Assembly (NCBI GenBank): GCA_016188625.1
Contig: JACPHL010000209.1
Span: forward strand, 1 to 5,624
Length of the DNA: 5,624 nucleotides
Origin: Candidatus Rokuibacteriota bacterium
GTDB lineage: Bacteria > Methylomirabilota > Methylomirabilia > Rokubacteriales > JACPHL01
Direction: 5' to 3'
This document shows positions 1 to 5,624 of this stretch, piece by piece. The first letter of the stretch is position 1, and each line of letters begins with the position of its first letter. The notes under the pieces are model-generated. The model was given only the letters and a program-made list of their open reading frames with translations, did not search any database and was not told the DNA's origin. The position numbers and the translations under genes are program-made.

Positions 1-1598
1 GCCGCATGGTCGTAACGGCCGTGGAAGGGGAACCCATGGCCGTCGTCGGCTACGGTGATCCGCACCTGGTCGTCGCGTCCGGCGATCTCGACGCGCCCGG
101 TCGAGGCGCCGGCGTGCCGCGCCGTGTTGATCAGGGCCTCGTGGACCATCCGATAGATCTCGTGGGAGAGCCCCTCGGAGATCCCCCCGTCGATGGGCTG
201 CACGTCCAGCGCCACGCGCAGCCCCCACTGGCGCTCCATCCGGTGGGCCAGCTCCTTCAGGCGGGCCACCAGGCTGGCCTCCACCTCGAAGGGCGCGAGC
301 GGAGCCGGCTTGAGCTGCTGGACGAAGGACCTGAGGTCGCGCTGCTCGGCGGCGATCAGGCGCTGGACCTCGGCCAGGCGCTGCCGGGCCCCGCCGGGGT
401 CCTCTTCCAGCAGGTGGCTGGCCGTCTCGAGCTGGAGGGCCGCCCCGGTCAGGGACTGGAGCACGCCGTCGTGGAGGTCGCGGGCGAGACGGACCCGCTC
501 TTCGGTGGCCGCGGCCTGCTGGAGCCGCTGGAGGAGGTAGAAGCGGTCCAGCCGGGCCACGACCTGGCGGGCCACGATCCCGCCCAGGACCAGGTCGTCC
601 GAGGTCATGCCGGCCTTGTCGAGGGCGAAGAGGCGCCCTTCGAACCCTTCGCCCTTCAAGCCCAGGGCGAGGACGGCCCCGACGCCGAACCGCGCGGCGA
701 GATCGGGGTGGAGCGGCCGGCCCTCCCAGCGCCGGAACCCTTGGTCGGAGGTATGGAAGACCGCCGGACGCGGCGCACGGATGTCCCGGCAGAGCAAGTC
801 CGTCCCCGCCAGCGGCTCGGCGACCAGGGGCTGGAGCGCCCCGGGTGACTCGCGGCTCCACTGGAGCTCCCCGCCGGACCAGCACGCCAGACGGAGCCCG
901 GGCTCCTCCGGCTCCTCCCACGCCAGGAGCGCGCGCGGGGCGCCGAGGACCGCGGCGGCGTGCTCCAGCATCTCGCGCGCGAGCGAGCGGACCTCCTGCG
1001 GCGCCCCCAGGGGCCAGGTCGCCAGCCTGGAGATCTCGCCGCGCCGCCGCTCCTCGTACAGGCCGAGATACGCCAGCAGGGCCGCCACCACCGCCAGGTA
1101 CGCGCTCCGCACGATGAAGCGGTTCAGCTCGAAGGCGGGGTCGCCGATGACCTGCGCGGCGTAGACGCCCATGCCGAGGAACAGGGCCAGGGTGGCCGCG
1201 GCCGTCCAGAGCGTCCCGCGCCACTGCCAGCGGAGGGTCCCGCACGCCAGGGAGAAGACGAAGAAGACGAAGAACGGGCTCGTGGGGCCCTGGGTGAAGA
1301 ACATGAAGAGGGAGAAGACCGCGAGGTCGAAGGCGTGCATGGCGAAGGTCTGGCGACCGGGAGGGGCCGCCGAGCGCCAGACCAGGAAGGCCGCCAGCAG
1401 GGCGTAGCCGATGTAGACGGCCAGCAGGGCGTAGGCCGTCCGGACGTACCTGGTGGGTTCGGAGGGATCGAGCCAGATCCCCAGGAAGGCGAACGCCGCC
1501 AGCACCACCCGGGCGGCGGCGATCAGGCGCTCGGCGCGGCTCTGCGGCGAGTACTGGGGGTCGACGAGCGGACTGTCGCGCCTGCTCTCAGCCATCAT
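1..1598 (-). CDS. Membrane sensor histidine kinase, NarL/DegS type (HisKA_3), C-terminus cut by window edge
   Basis: Two-component sensor kinase that would autophosphorylate on a histidine and pass the phosphate to a response regulator, probably LuxR/NarL type, in the cytoplasm. The minus frame is open for 532 codons from ATG 1598 to the left edge. About six hydrophobic helices lie near residues 27-43, 55-75, 87-103, 108-120, 129-150 and 162-181, without a large periplasmic domain. A GAF-like soluble region follows (about 200-350). Next is a coiled dimerisation segment with RLARDLHDGVLQSLTG (His376), typical of HisKA_3, then the ATPase N box HEALINTARHA (Asn491) and G1 box DDGHGF (about 518-523). 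The G2 box and end lie outside the window. ATG 1595 is an equally possible start; neither has a Shine-Dalgarno. The gene is separated from the ligase by 97 bases and probably has its own promoter. The signal sensed is unknown. The family call is secure. Confidence 0.93.
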   Translation of the reverse strand, partial: MMAESRRDSPLVDPQYSPQSRAERLIAAARVVLAAFAFLGIWLDPSEPTRYVRTAYALLAVYIGYALLAAFLVWRSAAPPGRQTFAMHAFDLAVFSLFMFFTQGPTSPFFVFFVFSLACGTLRWQWRGTLWTAAATLALFLGMGVYAAQVIGDPAFELNRFIVRSAYLAVVAALLAYLGLYEERRRGEISRLATWPLGAPQEVRSLAREMLEHAAAVLGAPRALLAWEEPEEPGLRLACWSGGELQWSRESPGALQPLVAEPLAGTDLLCRDIRAPRPAVFHTSDQGFRRWEGRPLHPDLAARFGVGAVLALGLKGEGFEGRLFALDKAGMTSDDLVLGGIVARQVVARLDRFYLLQRLQQAAATEERVRLARDLHDGVLQSLTGAALQLETASHLLEEDPGGARQRLAEVQRLIAAEQRDLRSFVQQLKPAPLAPFEVEASLVARLKELAHRMERQWGLRVALDVQPIDGGISEGLSHEIYRMVHEALINTARHAGASTGRVEIAGRDDQVRITVADDGHGFPFHGRYDHA

Positions 1599-1628
1599 CG
1601 CGTCCGGGTGGGCGGTGGAGCCCGCGCC

Positions 1629-1657
1629 ATTGTACTCCCGGACCGGGGAGGGGGCAA
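1629..1657 (-). promoter_or_regulatory. Candidate sigma70-type promoter for the sensor kinase
   Basis: Reading leftwards, TTGCCC (1657-1652, 4 of 6 matches to TTGACA) is followed by a 17-base spacer and TACAAT (1634-1629, 5 of 6 matches to TATAAT). The -10 stands out in a very GC-rich setting and lies in the only non-coding gap. Transcription would begin near 1622, giving a leader of about 24 bases before ATG 1598. That leader has no Shine-Dalgarno. The site is a motif match with ideal spacing, and its use is inferred. Confidence 0.5.
1637..1647. repeat. 11-bp palindrome in the promoter spacer
   Basis: CCCGG-A-CCGGG is a perfect inverted repeat with a single central base. It lies wholly between the candidate -35 and -10 elements of the kinase promoter. 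A palindrome there could be a repressor site, but GC-rich DNA makes such short palindromes by chance often, so this is only a possible operator. Confidence 0.3.
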
Positions 1658-1660
1658 GGA

Positions 1661-1700
1661 TTTCAGCCTTTCAGCAGCCAAGATCTCACGTCCTCTCACG
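1661..1700. repeat. Two pairs of short direct repeats upstream of the kinase promoter
   Basis: TTTCAGC occurs at 1661-1667 and 1669-1675, starting 8 bases apart. TCTCACG occurs at 1684-1690 and 1694-1700, starting 10 bases apart, about one helical turn. The second TCTCACG copy covers the ligase stop codon. They lie just upstream of the -35 hexamer, where an activator or a response regulator might bind. No terminator hairpin with a T-run is visible between the ligase stop and the promoter. Confidence 0.25.
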
Positions 1701-3339
1701 ACCGGGCGATCCTGATGCCGGCGCGCTCGCGATCCCAGATCCGGTCCAGCTCGGCCCTCGCCTTCGCCCTGAGCCTGTACTTCTCCACCTTCTGGGTGGG
1801 CGTCTTGGGCAGCTCGTCGCTGAAGTCGATGTAGCGGGGCACCATGAAATGCGGCATGTGGGCCTGGCAGAAGGCCACCACCGACTCCGGCGTCAGCCGA
1901 TGCCCCGGCCGCGGGACGACGTACACCATCACCTCGTCCTCGCCCAGCTCGGACGGGACCGGAACGGCGGCGACCTCCAGGACGTCTTCGTGCTTGGCCA
2001 GGATCAGCTCCAGCTCCCAGGCCGAGATGTTCTCGCCGCGCCGGCGGATGCAGTCCTTCTTCCGGTCCACGAACCAGAGCCACCCCTCCCGGTCGAAGTA
2101 CGCCAGGTCGCCGGTGTGGAACCAGAGGTTCCGGGCGTTCTCCAGCGTCGTCTCGGGCATCCTGTAGTAGCCCAGCATCGCGCTCCACGGGTCCCGCGGG
2201 CGGAAGACGAGCTCGCCGATCTCGCCCGCGGGCAGCTCCGCGTCGTGCTCGTCCACGACCTTCACCTCGGCCTCGCCGCGCGGGCGGCCCGCCGAGGCCA
2301 TCTTCTCGGGCGGGTCCCCGGGGACGAACAGGGTGAGGGGGAAGTTCTCGGTCATGGAGAACCAGGTGACGATCCCGAGGTCGAACCGCCGCGCGAAGGC
2401 GTGGATGAACTCCGCCGGGGTCGGCACGGTGAAGCAAAGCCGGGCCGGGTTGTCGGCGTCGTCGGGGCGGGGCGCCTGCTTCCAGAGGATCGTGATCATG
2501 GCCCCGAGCGCCGCGAACTGGGTGGCGCCGACCCGGCGGATCTCCGACCAGAAGCCGCTCGCCGAGAAGCGGCGGGAGAGGGCGACCGCGGCGTCGTTCC
2601 AGATGGCCGTGTAGGTGGTGTTCCAGAGGGCGTTGGCGTGGAAGAGGGGGAGGCAGGTGTAGAGGACATCGGAGGGGCCGAGCGCGACGTGGCGCGAGAA
2701 CGTCTCGGCCACGGAGAACCCCTGCGCGTGGCACGCGACGATCCCCTTGGAGGGGCCGGTGGTGCCGGAGGTGTAGAGGATGTAATGAGGATCCGAGAAG
2801 CGGACCGTATCGGGCGGGGGCGTGTCCGGCGCCGCCGCGATCTCGGGGTAGGGCACGACCGGCCGCCCGCGAAAGCTCCCGAACGCGCCCTCCCCGCGCA
2901 CCACGACCTGCCCGAGTCGGGTCAGGGAGTCCTCGAGCGGGAGCAGCCGGTCCGTGATCTCGCCGTCCGCCACCAGGAGCCGGCTGTCGGACTGATTGAG
3001 GAAGTACTGGAGGAGATCGCCCCTGGCCGCGAGGTTGATCGGGACCGCGACCGCGCCGATCTTCCCCAGGGCGAGGAGGGTCCAGAGCATGTCGGGGGAG
3101 TTGCCCATCAGCACGGCGACGTGATCGCCCCGCTTGACCCCGAGGCCCAGGAGGCCCTGCGCGACCCGGTTCGTCAGGCGGTCGGCCTCGGCGTAGGAGT
3201 AGCGCTCGTCCTCGAACAGGAGGAACGGCCTGGCGCCGTGCCGGCGGGCCTTGTCCGCCAGGATCCGCCCGACCGTCCGCGCCGCGAGGGGGTAGGGGGG
3301 CATCGCGGGCTCGCAGGCGCCCGGCGCGTCCGCGGTCAC
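1696..3339 (-). CDS. CaiC-like AMP-forming acyl-CoA synthetase/ligase
   Basis: ANL-superfamily enzyme that activates a carboxylic acid with ATP to an acyl-AMP and then to acyl-CoA in the cytoplasm. Counting from the internal ATG at 3303, the motifs are: phosphate-binding YTSGTTGPSKG (177-187), an A5 motif FSMTEN (315-320), TGDL (397-400), hinge DRKKDCIRRRGENIS (413-427), and the A10 region PTQKVEKYRLR with catalytic Lys505 (502-512). The 220-275 stretch, with LFHANALWN and FWSEIRRVGATQF, resembles crotonobetaine/carnitine-CoA ligases. Length (535 or 547 aa) is normal. The chosen GTG at 3339 overlaps the iorB-like stop as GTGA, suggesting translational coupling; ATG 3303 gives a protein 12 residues shorter and is a real alternative. 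Neither has a clear Shine-Dalgarno. It is last in the operon with the oxidoreductase. It is not a PaaK-type phenylacetate-CoA ligase by length or motifs. The substrate is unknown; an aryl, branched or fatty acid is possible. Confidence 0.93.
   Translation of the reverse strand: MTADAPGACEPAMPPYPLAARTVGRILADKARRHGARPFLLFEDERYSYAEADRLTNRVAQGLLGLGVKRGDHVAVLMGNSPDMLWTLLALGKIGAVAVPINLAARGDLLQYFLNQSDSRLLVADGEITDRLLPLEDSLTRLGQVVVRGEGAFGSFRGRPVVPYPEIAAAPDTPPPDTVRFSDPHYILYTSGTTGPSKGIVACHAQGFSVAETFSRHVALGPSDVLYTCLPLFHANALWNTTYTAIWNDAAVALSRRFSASGFWSEIRRVGATQFAALGAMITILWKQAPRPDDADNPARLCFTVPTPAEFIHAFARRFDLGIVTWFSMTENFPLTLFVPGDPPEKMASAGRPRGEAEVKVVDEHDAELPAGEIGELVFRPRDPWSAMLGYYRMPETTLENARNLWFHTGDLAYFDREGWLWFVDRKKDCIRRRGENISAWELELILAKHEDVLEVAAVPVPSELGEDEVMVYVVPRPGHRLTPESVVAFCQAHMPHFMVPRYIDFSDELPKTPTQKVEKYRLRAKARAELDRIWDRERAGIRIARS
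3336..3339 (-). other. GTGA stop/start overlap between iorB-like gene and ligase
   Basis: On the minus strand the bases GTGA join the TGA stop of the small subunit (3338-3336) to a GTG start of the ligase (3339-3337). Such 4-base overlaps are typical of co-translated operon genes. It supports the GTG as a start, though the ATG 36 bases later remains possible. Confidence 0.6.
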
Positions 3340-3968
3340 GCCGCGGGCGCGGCGGCCTTGAACGCCGCCATCCCGGCCCGGAACGCCTCCAGGTTCCGCT
3401 CCGCGGTCCCGCGCGGGACGACGCCGGCGATGGCCGCGACCAGGGCCTCCTCGGAGAGCGGGATCCGCCCGGAGGCGAAGGCCGCGCCGAGCATGACGAT
3501 GTTCGTCCCCGACCGGTGCCGGAGCGTCCGGAGGGCGATCTCCGACGCGCCCACCGGGACGACGCGCCGGAGGCCTTGGGCCTTGAGGGCCGCGACGACA
3601 TCCGCGATCGTCTTCGTGGGGATCGGCTCGCGGAGGAGCGGGTTCACCGTGCCGTCGACGCGGATGAACTCGTCGTTGGTCAGGATGAGCGTCTCCGGGT
3701 GGGCGTAGAGCAGGCTCACGCGCAGACACTCGAAGGGCTCCAGGCCGATGATCACGTCCGCCTCGCCCGGCCGGATGCGCGGGGAGTGGACCCCGGGGCC
3801 CGACCGGATGTGGCTGAAGGTGATCGCGAACCGGTGCGTGATCGCCGGGTACTCGGTGCACTCGACCGGGCGGCCCGCCTCGGCCAGGGCCGTGGTCAGG
3901 ATCTTCGTCACCAGGATGATCCCCTGGCCCGATTGCCCGCAGATGACCAGGTTCCAGGGCTCCGGCAT
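3336..3968 (-). CDS. iorB: Indolepyruvate:ferredoxin oxidoreductase-like small (beta/gamma-type) subunit
   Basis: Small subunit of a 2-oxoacid:acceptor oxidoreductase that pairs with the thiamine-diphosphate subunit encoded just upstream. The protein is complete at 210 aa, usual for IorB. It opens with NLVICGQSGQGIILVTKIL (6-24), matching the family's GxGGQGI start, then HSPRIRPGEADVIIGLEPFECLR (61-83), equivalent to the family's conserved SPLI..GEAD..LGFEP..ALR stretch. TNIVMLGAAF (155-164) matches the C-terminal N-x-x-x-LGA signature of the POR gamma family. The HGMAQRGG-like signature expected near residue 40 is replaced by EYPAITHRFAITFSHIRSG, so it belongs to a divergent branch. ATG 3968 is well supported by a Shine-Dalgarno 7 bases away. 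It follows the iorA-like stop by 23 bases. The family is secure, but indolepyruvate as the substrate is not. Confidence 0.9.
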   Translation of the reverse strand: MPEPWNLVICGQSGQGIILVTKILTTALAEAGRPVECTEYPAITHRFAITFSHIRSGPGVHSPRIRPGEADVIIGLEPFECLRVSLLYAHPETLILTNDEFIRVDGTVNPLLREPIPTKTIADVVAALKAQGLRRVVPVGASEIALRTLRHRSGTNIVMLGAAFASGRIPLSEEALVAAIAGVVPRGTAERNLEAFRAGMAAFKAAAPAA

Positions 3969-3975
3969 CGTGTGG

Positions 3976-3984
3976 CTCCGCTCC
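3976..3984 (-). promoter_or_regulatory. Ribosome binding site of the iorB-like gene
   Basis: On the minus strand the gap reads GGAGCGGAGC, a tandem GGAG. The nearer copy (3979-3976) lies 7 bases before ATG 3968, ideal spacing. It fixes the start of the small subunit and rejects any longer version. It is the only clear Shine-Dalgarno in the window. Confidence 0.7.
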
Positions 3985-3991
3985 GCGCGCC

Positions 3992-5624
3992 CTACCGGGC
4001 CGTCGCCTGCTTGAGCTTCTGCTCCTTCCGCTGGCGCTCGACGATCAGGGCGCACGTGCCCCGGGCGATCACGACCGAGACGCCCTCGACCGCCATGGCC
4101 TCCCGGTACGCGGCCTCCAGGGCCTTGGCGTCCCACGCGTCCACGACGGTCAGGGAGTCCGCCTGGCAGGCGCGGACGAGGTCCTCGAGGGCCAGCTCCT
4201 TCGTCCGCGCCTTCGTGGCGGTGATCCCGAAGGCGCCGGGGTGGGGCTGCTGGCCGGTCTCCGCCGTGGCCTTGTTGTCCAGGATGAGCAGGAGGACGTT
4301 GGCGCGGTTGTACACGGCGTTGATCAGCTCGACGATCCCGGAGTGGAAGAAGGTGCTGTCCCCCATCACCGCGGCCACCTTGCCGCCGAGCCCCGAGCGG
4401 GCGAGCCCCTGGGCCACGCCCAGCCCCGCCCCCATGCAGATGAAGGCGTCGGCGAGGTTGATCGGCTCGTACTGGGCGATGAAGCCGCAGCCCGAGTCCC
4501 CGCAGGCGATGCCGTGGCCCGGGAGGTCGTCGAGGACCTTGCGCAGGACGGCCGTGGGCGCGATCTCGGGGCACCCGGCGCAGAACTGGCCGCCGAGCCG
4601 GAACGGGACGCGCTCGCGCAGAAACGTGATCGAGGCCTCCAGCGCCTCCTGGCGGGGCTGGAACGGATGCGGTCGCCCCAGCACCGCGGCTAGCCGCGGC
4701 CCCAGAATCTCGGAGGTGATCTCCCCGCAGTACGGGATATGGCCCGTGCGCTTGCCCAGGACGCGCGCCGCGCCCTCTAGCTCCGTGGCCAGGACCCGCA
4801 CCTGCTCCTCCACGACCGGCTCCGTCTCCTCCACCACGAGCACGGTGTCGTGCTCGCGCAGGAGCCGGCCGACCAGGCCGCGCGGGATCGGGGAGCTGAC
4901 GCCGAGGCTCGCCAGCGTGACGTCGGTCCACCCGGCCCCCGCCAGCGCCTCCCGGACCTCCCGACCCACGAGCCCCGCGGTGATCACGCAGAGCGCCCGC
5001 CCCGCGCCGGCCTCGACCGTGTGGAAGGGGCAGGCCTCGACGGCCTCGAGGACGGCCGCCTCGTTGGGGCGCGGGCCCATCAGCGGGAGGTACGGGGCCG
5101 CGGCCTCCCCGTGATAGCGCTTGTGGAGGAGCGCGGTGCCGCTCTCGGGCCACGACAGCGTCGGATACCCGGTCCACCCGTCGATCACGCCCTTCTTGAA
5201 GGCCGCCGGCCGTCGCCGCCGCGCGTGGGCGATCGGCCCGAGCCGGACCATGCCCCGGGAGTAGCCCAGGCGCACGGTGATCCGGACCAGGACGGGCTTC
5301 CGGAGCTCCTCGGAGAGGCCGAAGGCGTACGCCACCATCTCCTTGGCGTCCTGAACGGTCGCGGGCTCGAGCGCCGGCACCTCGGCGAAGCGCGCCAGCC
5401 AGCGGTTGTCTTCCTCGACCTGGGTCGTCTCGGCGCCGGGATCGTCGGCCACCACGATCACCAGCCCGGCCACGCCGAGCATGGTCGAGGAGAGGAGGGG
5501 GTCCAGGATCCACCCGAGGCCCACGTCCTTCATGACGGCGATCGAGCGGGCGCCGCCCATGGCCGCGCCGAGCGCGACCTCGTACGAGACCTTCTCGTTG
5601 GCCGACCACTCGACGTGCATCTCC
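3992..5624 (-). CDS. iorA: Indolepyruvate:ferredoxin oxidoreductase-like large (alpha) subunit, N-terminus cut by window edge, no C-terminal ferredoxin domain
   Basis: Thiamine-diphosphate subunit that decarboxylates a 2-oxoacid and, with CoA, forms an acyl-CoA while passing electrons to a carrier. Counting from the in-frame Met at 5620, VEWSANEKVSYEVALGAA (3-20), VVADDPG...TTQVEEDNRWLARFA (56-79) and VRITVRLGYSRG (112-123) match the IorA pyrimidine-binding domain. The pyrophosphate-binding domain shows GDSTFFHSGIVELINAVYN (420-438), LDNKATAETGQQPHPG (447-462) and ARGTCAL (519-525). This Met is internal: homologues carry about 50-70 more residues before VEWS, and the codon before it continues the frame. 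The protein ends at EQKLKQATAR, about 17 residues past ARGTCAL, so the usual C-terminal 2x[4Fe-4S] domain is missing. Cys347, Cys350, Cys378 and Cys523 remain and could hold one cluster. CPGCPHR reads CAGCPEI. First of three co-directional genes. Substrate unproven: arylpyruvates are typical, but the divergence allows others. Confidence 0.92.
   Translation of the reverse strand, partial: EMHVEWSANEKVSYEVALGAAMGGARSIAVMKDVGLGWILDPLLSSTMLGVAGLVIVVADDPGAETTQVEEDNRWLARFAEVPALEPATVQDAKEMVAYAFGLSEELRKPVLVRITVRLGYSRGMVRLGPIAHARRRRPAAFKKGVIDGWTGYPTLSWPESGTALLHKRYHGEAAAPYLPLMGPRPNEAAVLEAVEACPFHTVEAGAGRALCVITAGLVGREVREALAGAGWTDVTLASLGVSSPIPRGLVGRLLREHDTVLVVEETEPVVEEQVRVLATELEGAARVLGKRTGHIPYCGEITSEILGPRLAAVLGRPHPFQPRQEALEASITFLRERVPFRLGGQFCAGCPEIAPTAVLRKVLDDLPGHGIACGDSGCGFIAQYEPINLADAFICMGAGLGVAQGLARSGLGGKVAAVMGDSTFFHSGIVELINAVYNRANVLLLILDNKATAETGQQPHPGAFGITATKARTKELALEDLVRACQADSLTVVDAWDAKALEAAYREAMAVEGVSVVIARGTCALIVERQRKEQKLKQATAR

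Noticed and set aside
6-848. Plus-strand frames over the left 1.6 kb as genes
   Set aside because: The opposite strand encodes a continuous sensor kinase with the His, N and G1 boxes in the right order. The plus frames have no domain.
1599-1695. Rho-independent terminator after the ligase
   Set aside because: There is no stable hairpin followed by a T-run on the minus strand. The only palindrome lies in the promoter spacer and is followed by mixed sequence.
1595-3601. Minus-strand 668-codon frame overlapping the ligase
   Set aside because: It is Arg/Pro/Gly-rich, has no recognisable motif and is shifted against the true ligase frame.
1453-3708. Plus-strand open frame of 751 codons across the ligase and small-subunit genes
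   Set aside because: It is antisense to two genes with clear family motifs, its product is a low-complexity Arg/Gly/Pro/Ala/Glu sequence without domains, and GC-rich third positions explain the lack of stops.
1696-3861. Ligase beginning at an upstream ATG at 3861
   Set aside because: The added residues are an out-of-frame shadow of the small subunit. Similarity to the ligase family begins only near 3300.
3336-5609. Reading the small-subunit frame as a 757-residue fusion extending over the large subunit
   Set aside because: Upstream of ATG 3968 the translation is low-complexity and out of frame with the well-conserved large subunit, and the ATG has its own Shine-Dalgarno.
1-5624. CRISPR array, insertion sequence, tRNA or phage/defence genes
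   Set aside because: No regularly spaced repeats, terminal inverted repeats, transposase motifs or tRNA-like cloverleaf were seen. Almost every base is accounted for by four metabolic or signalling genes.

Overview
The window is very GC-rich bacterial DNA (roughly two thirds or more G+C by eye). All four recognisable genes read on the minus strand, and the long open frames on the plus strand are antisense shadows caused by GC-biased codon positions. The codon bias and gene content would fit a high-GC soil or subsurface bacterium such as Rokubacteria, Methylomirabilota, an actinobacterium or a deltaproteobacterium. This is only a guess, because no rRNA or taxonomic marker gene is present.

Read in the direction of transcription (right to left), the window opens inside a gene for the large, thiamine-diphosphate-binding subunit of an indolepyruvate:ferredoxin oxidoreductase-like enzyme (iorA-like; start lies beyond the right edge; stop at 3992). 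After a 23-base gap with a good Shine-Dalgarno site comes the complete small subunit (iorB-like, 3968 to 3336). Its stop overlaps the GTG start of a complete CaiC-like AMP-forming acyl-CoA ligase (3339 to 1696) in a GTGA junction. The three genes look like one operon. The oxidoreductase would convert a 2-oxoacid plus CoA to acyl-CoA, CO2 and reduced carrier, and the ligase would activate a free carboxylic acid to its CoA thioester. Together they suggest catabolism or salvage of an aryl-, branched- or similar carboxylic acid through CoA thioesters. The substrate cannot be read from the sequence.

A 97-base gap (1599-1695) follows. It holds a good sigma70-type promoter candidate reading leftwards, with a palindrome in its spacer and short direct repeats just upstream. 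Beyond it is a NarL/DegS-type membrane sensor histidine kinase with about six membrane helices, a GAF-like region, the phospho-acceptor histidine and the start of the ATPase domain. It runs off the left edge.

The most notable point is that the oxidoreductase is a divergent version. The large subunit stops where the usual C-terminal two-cluster ferredoxin domain should begin, its CPGCPHR signature reads CAGCPEI, and the small subunit lacks the usual HGMAQRGG-type signature. Four cysteines that could hold one proximal cluster are kept. This looks like a distinct subfamily with a different electron outlet and possibly a different substrate. I saw no CRISPR array, transposon, tRNA or rRNA.
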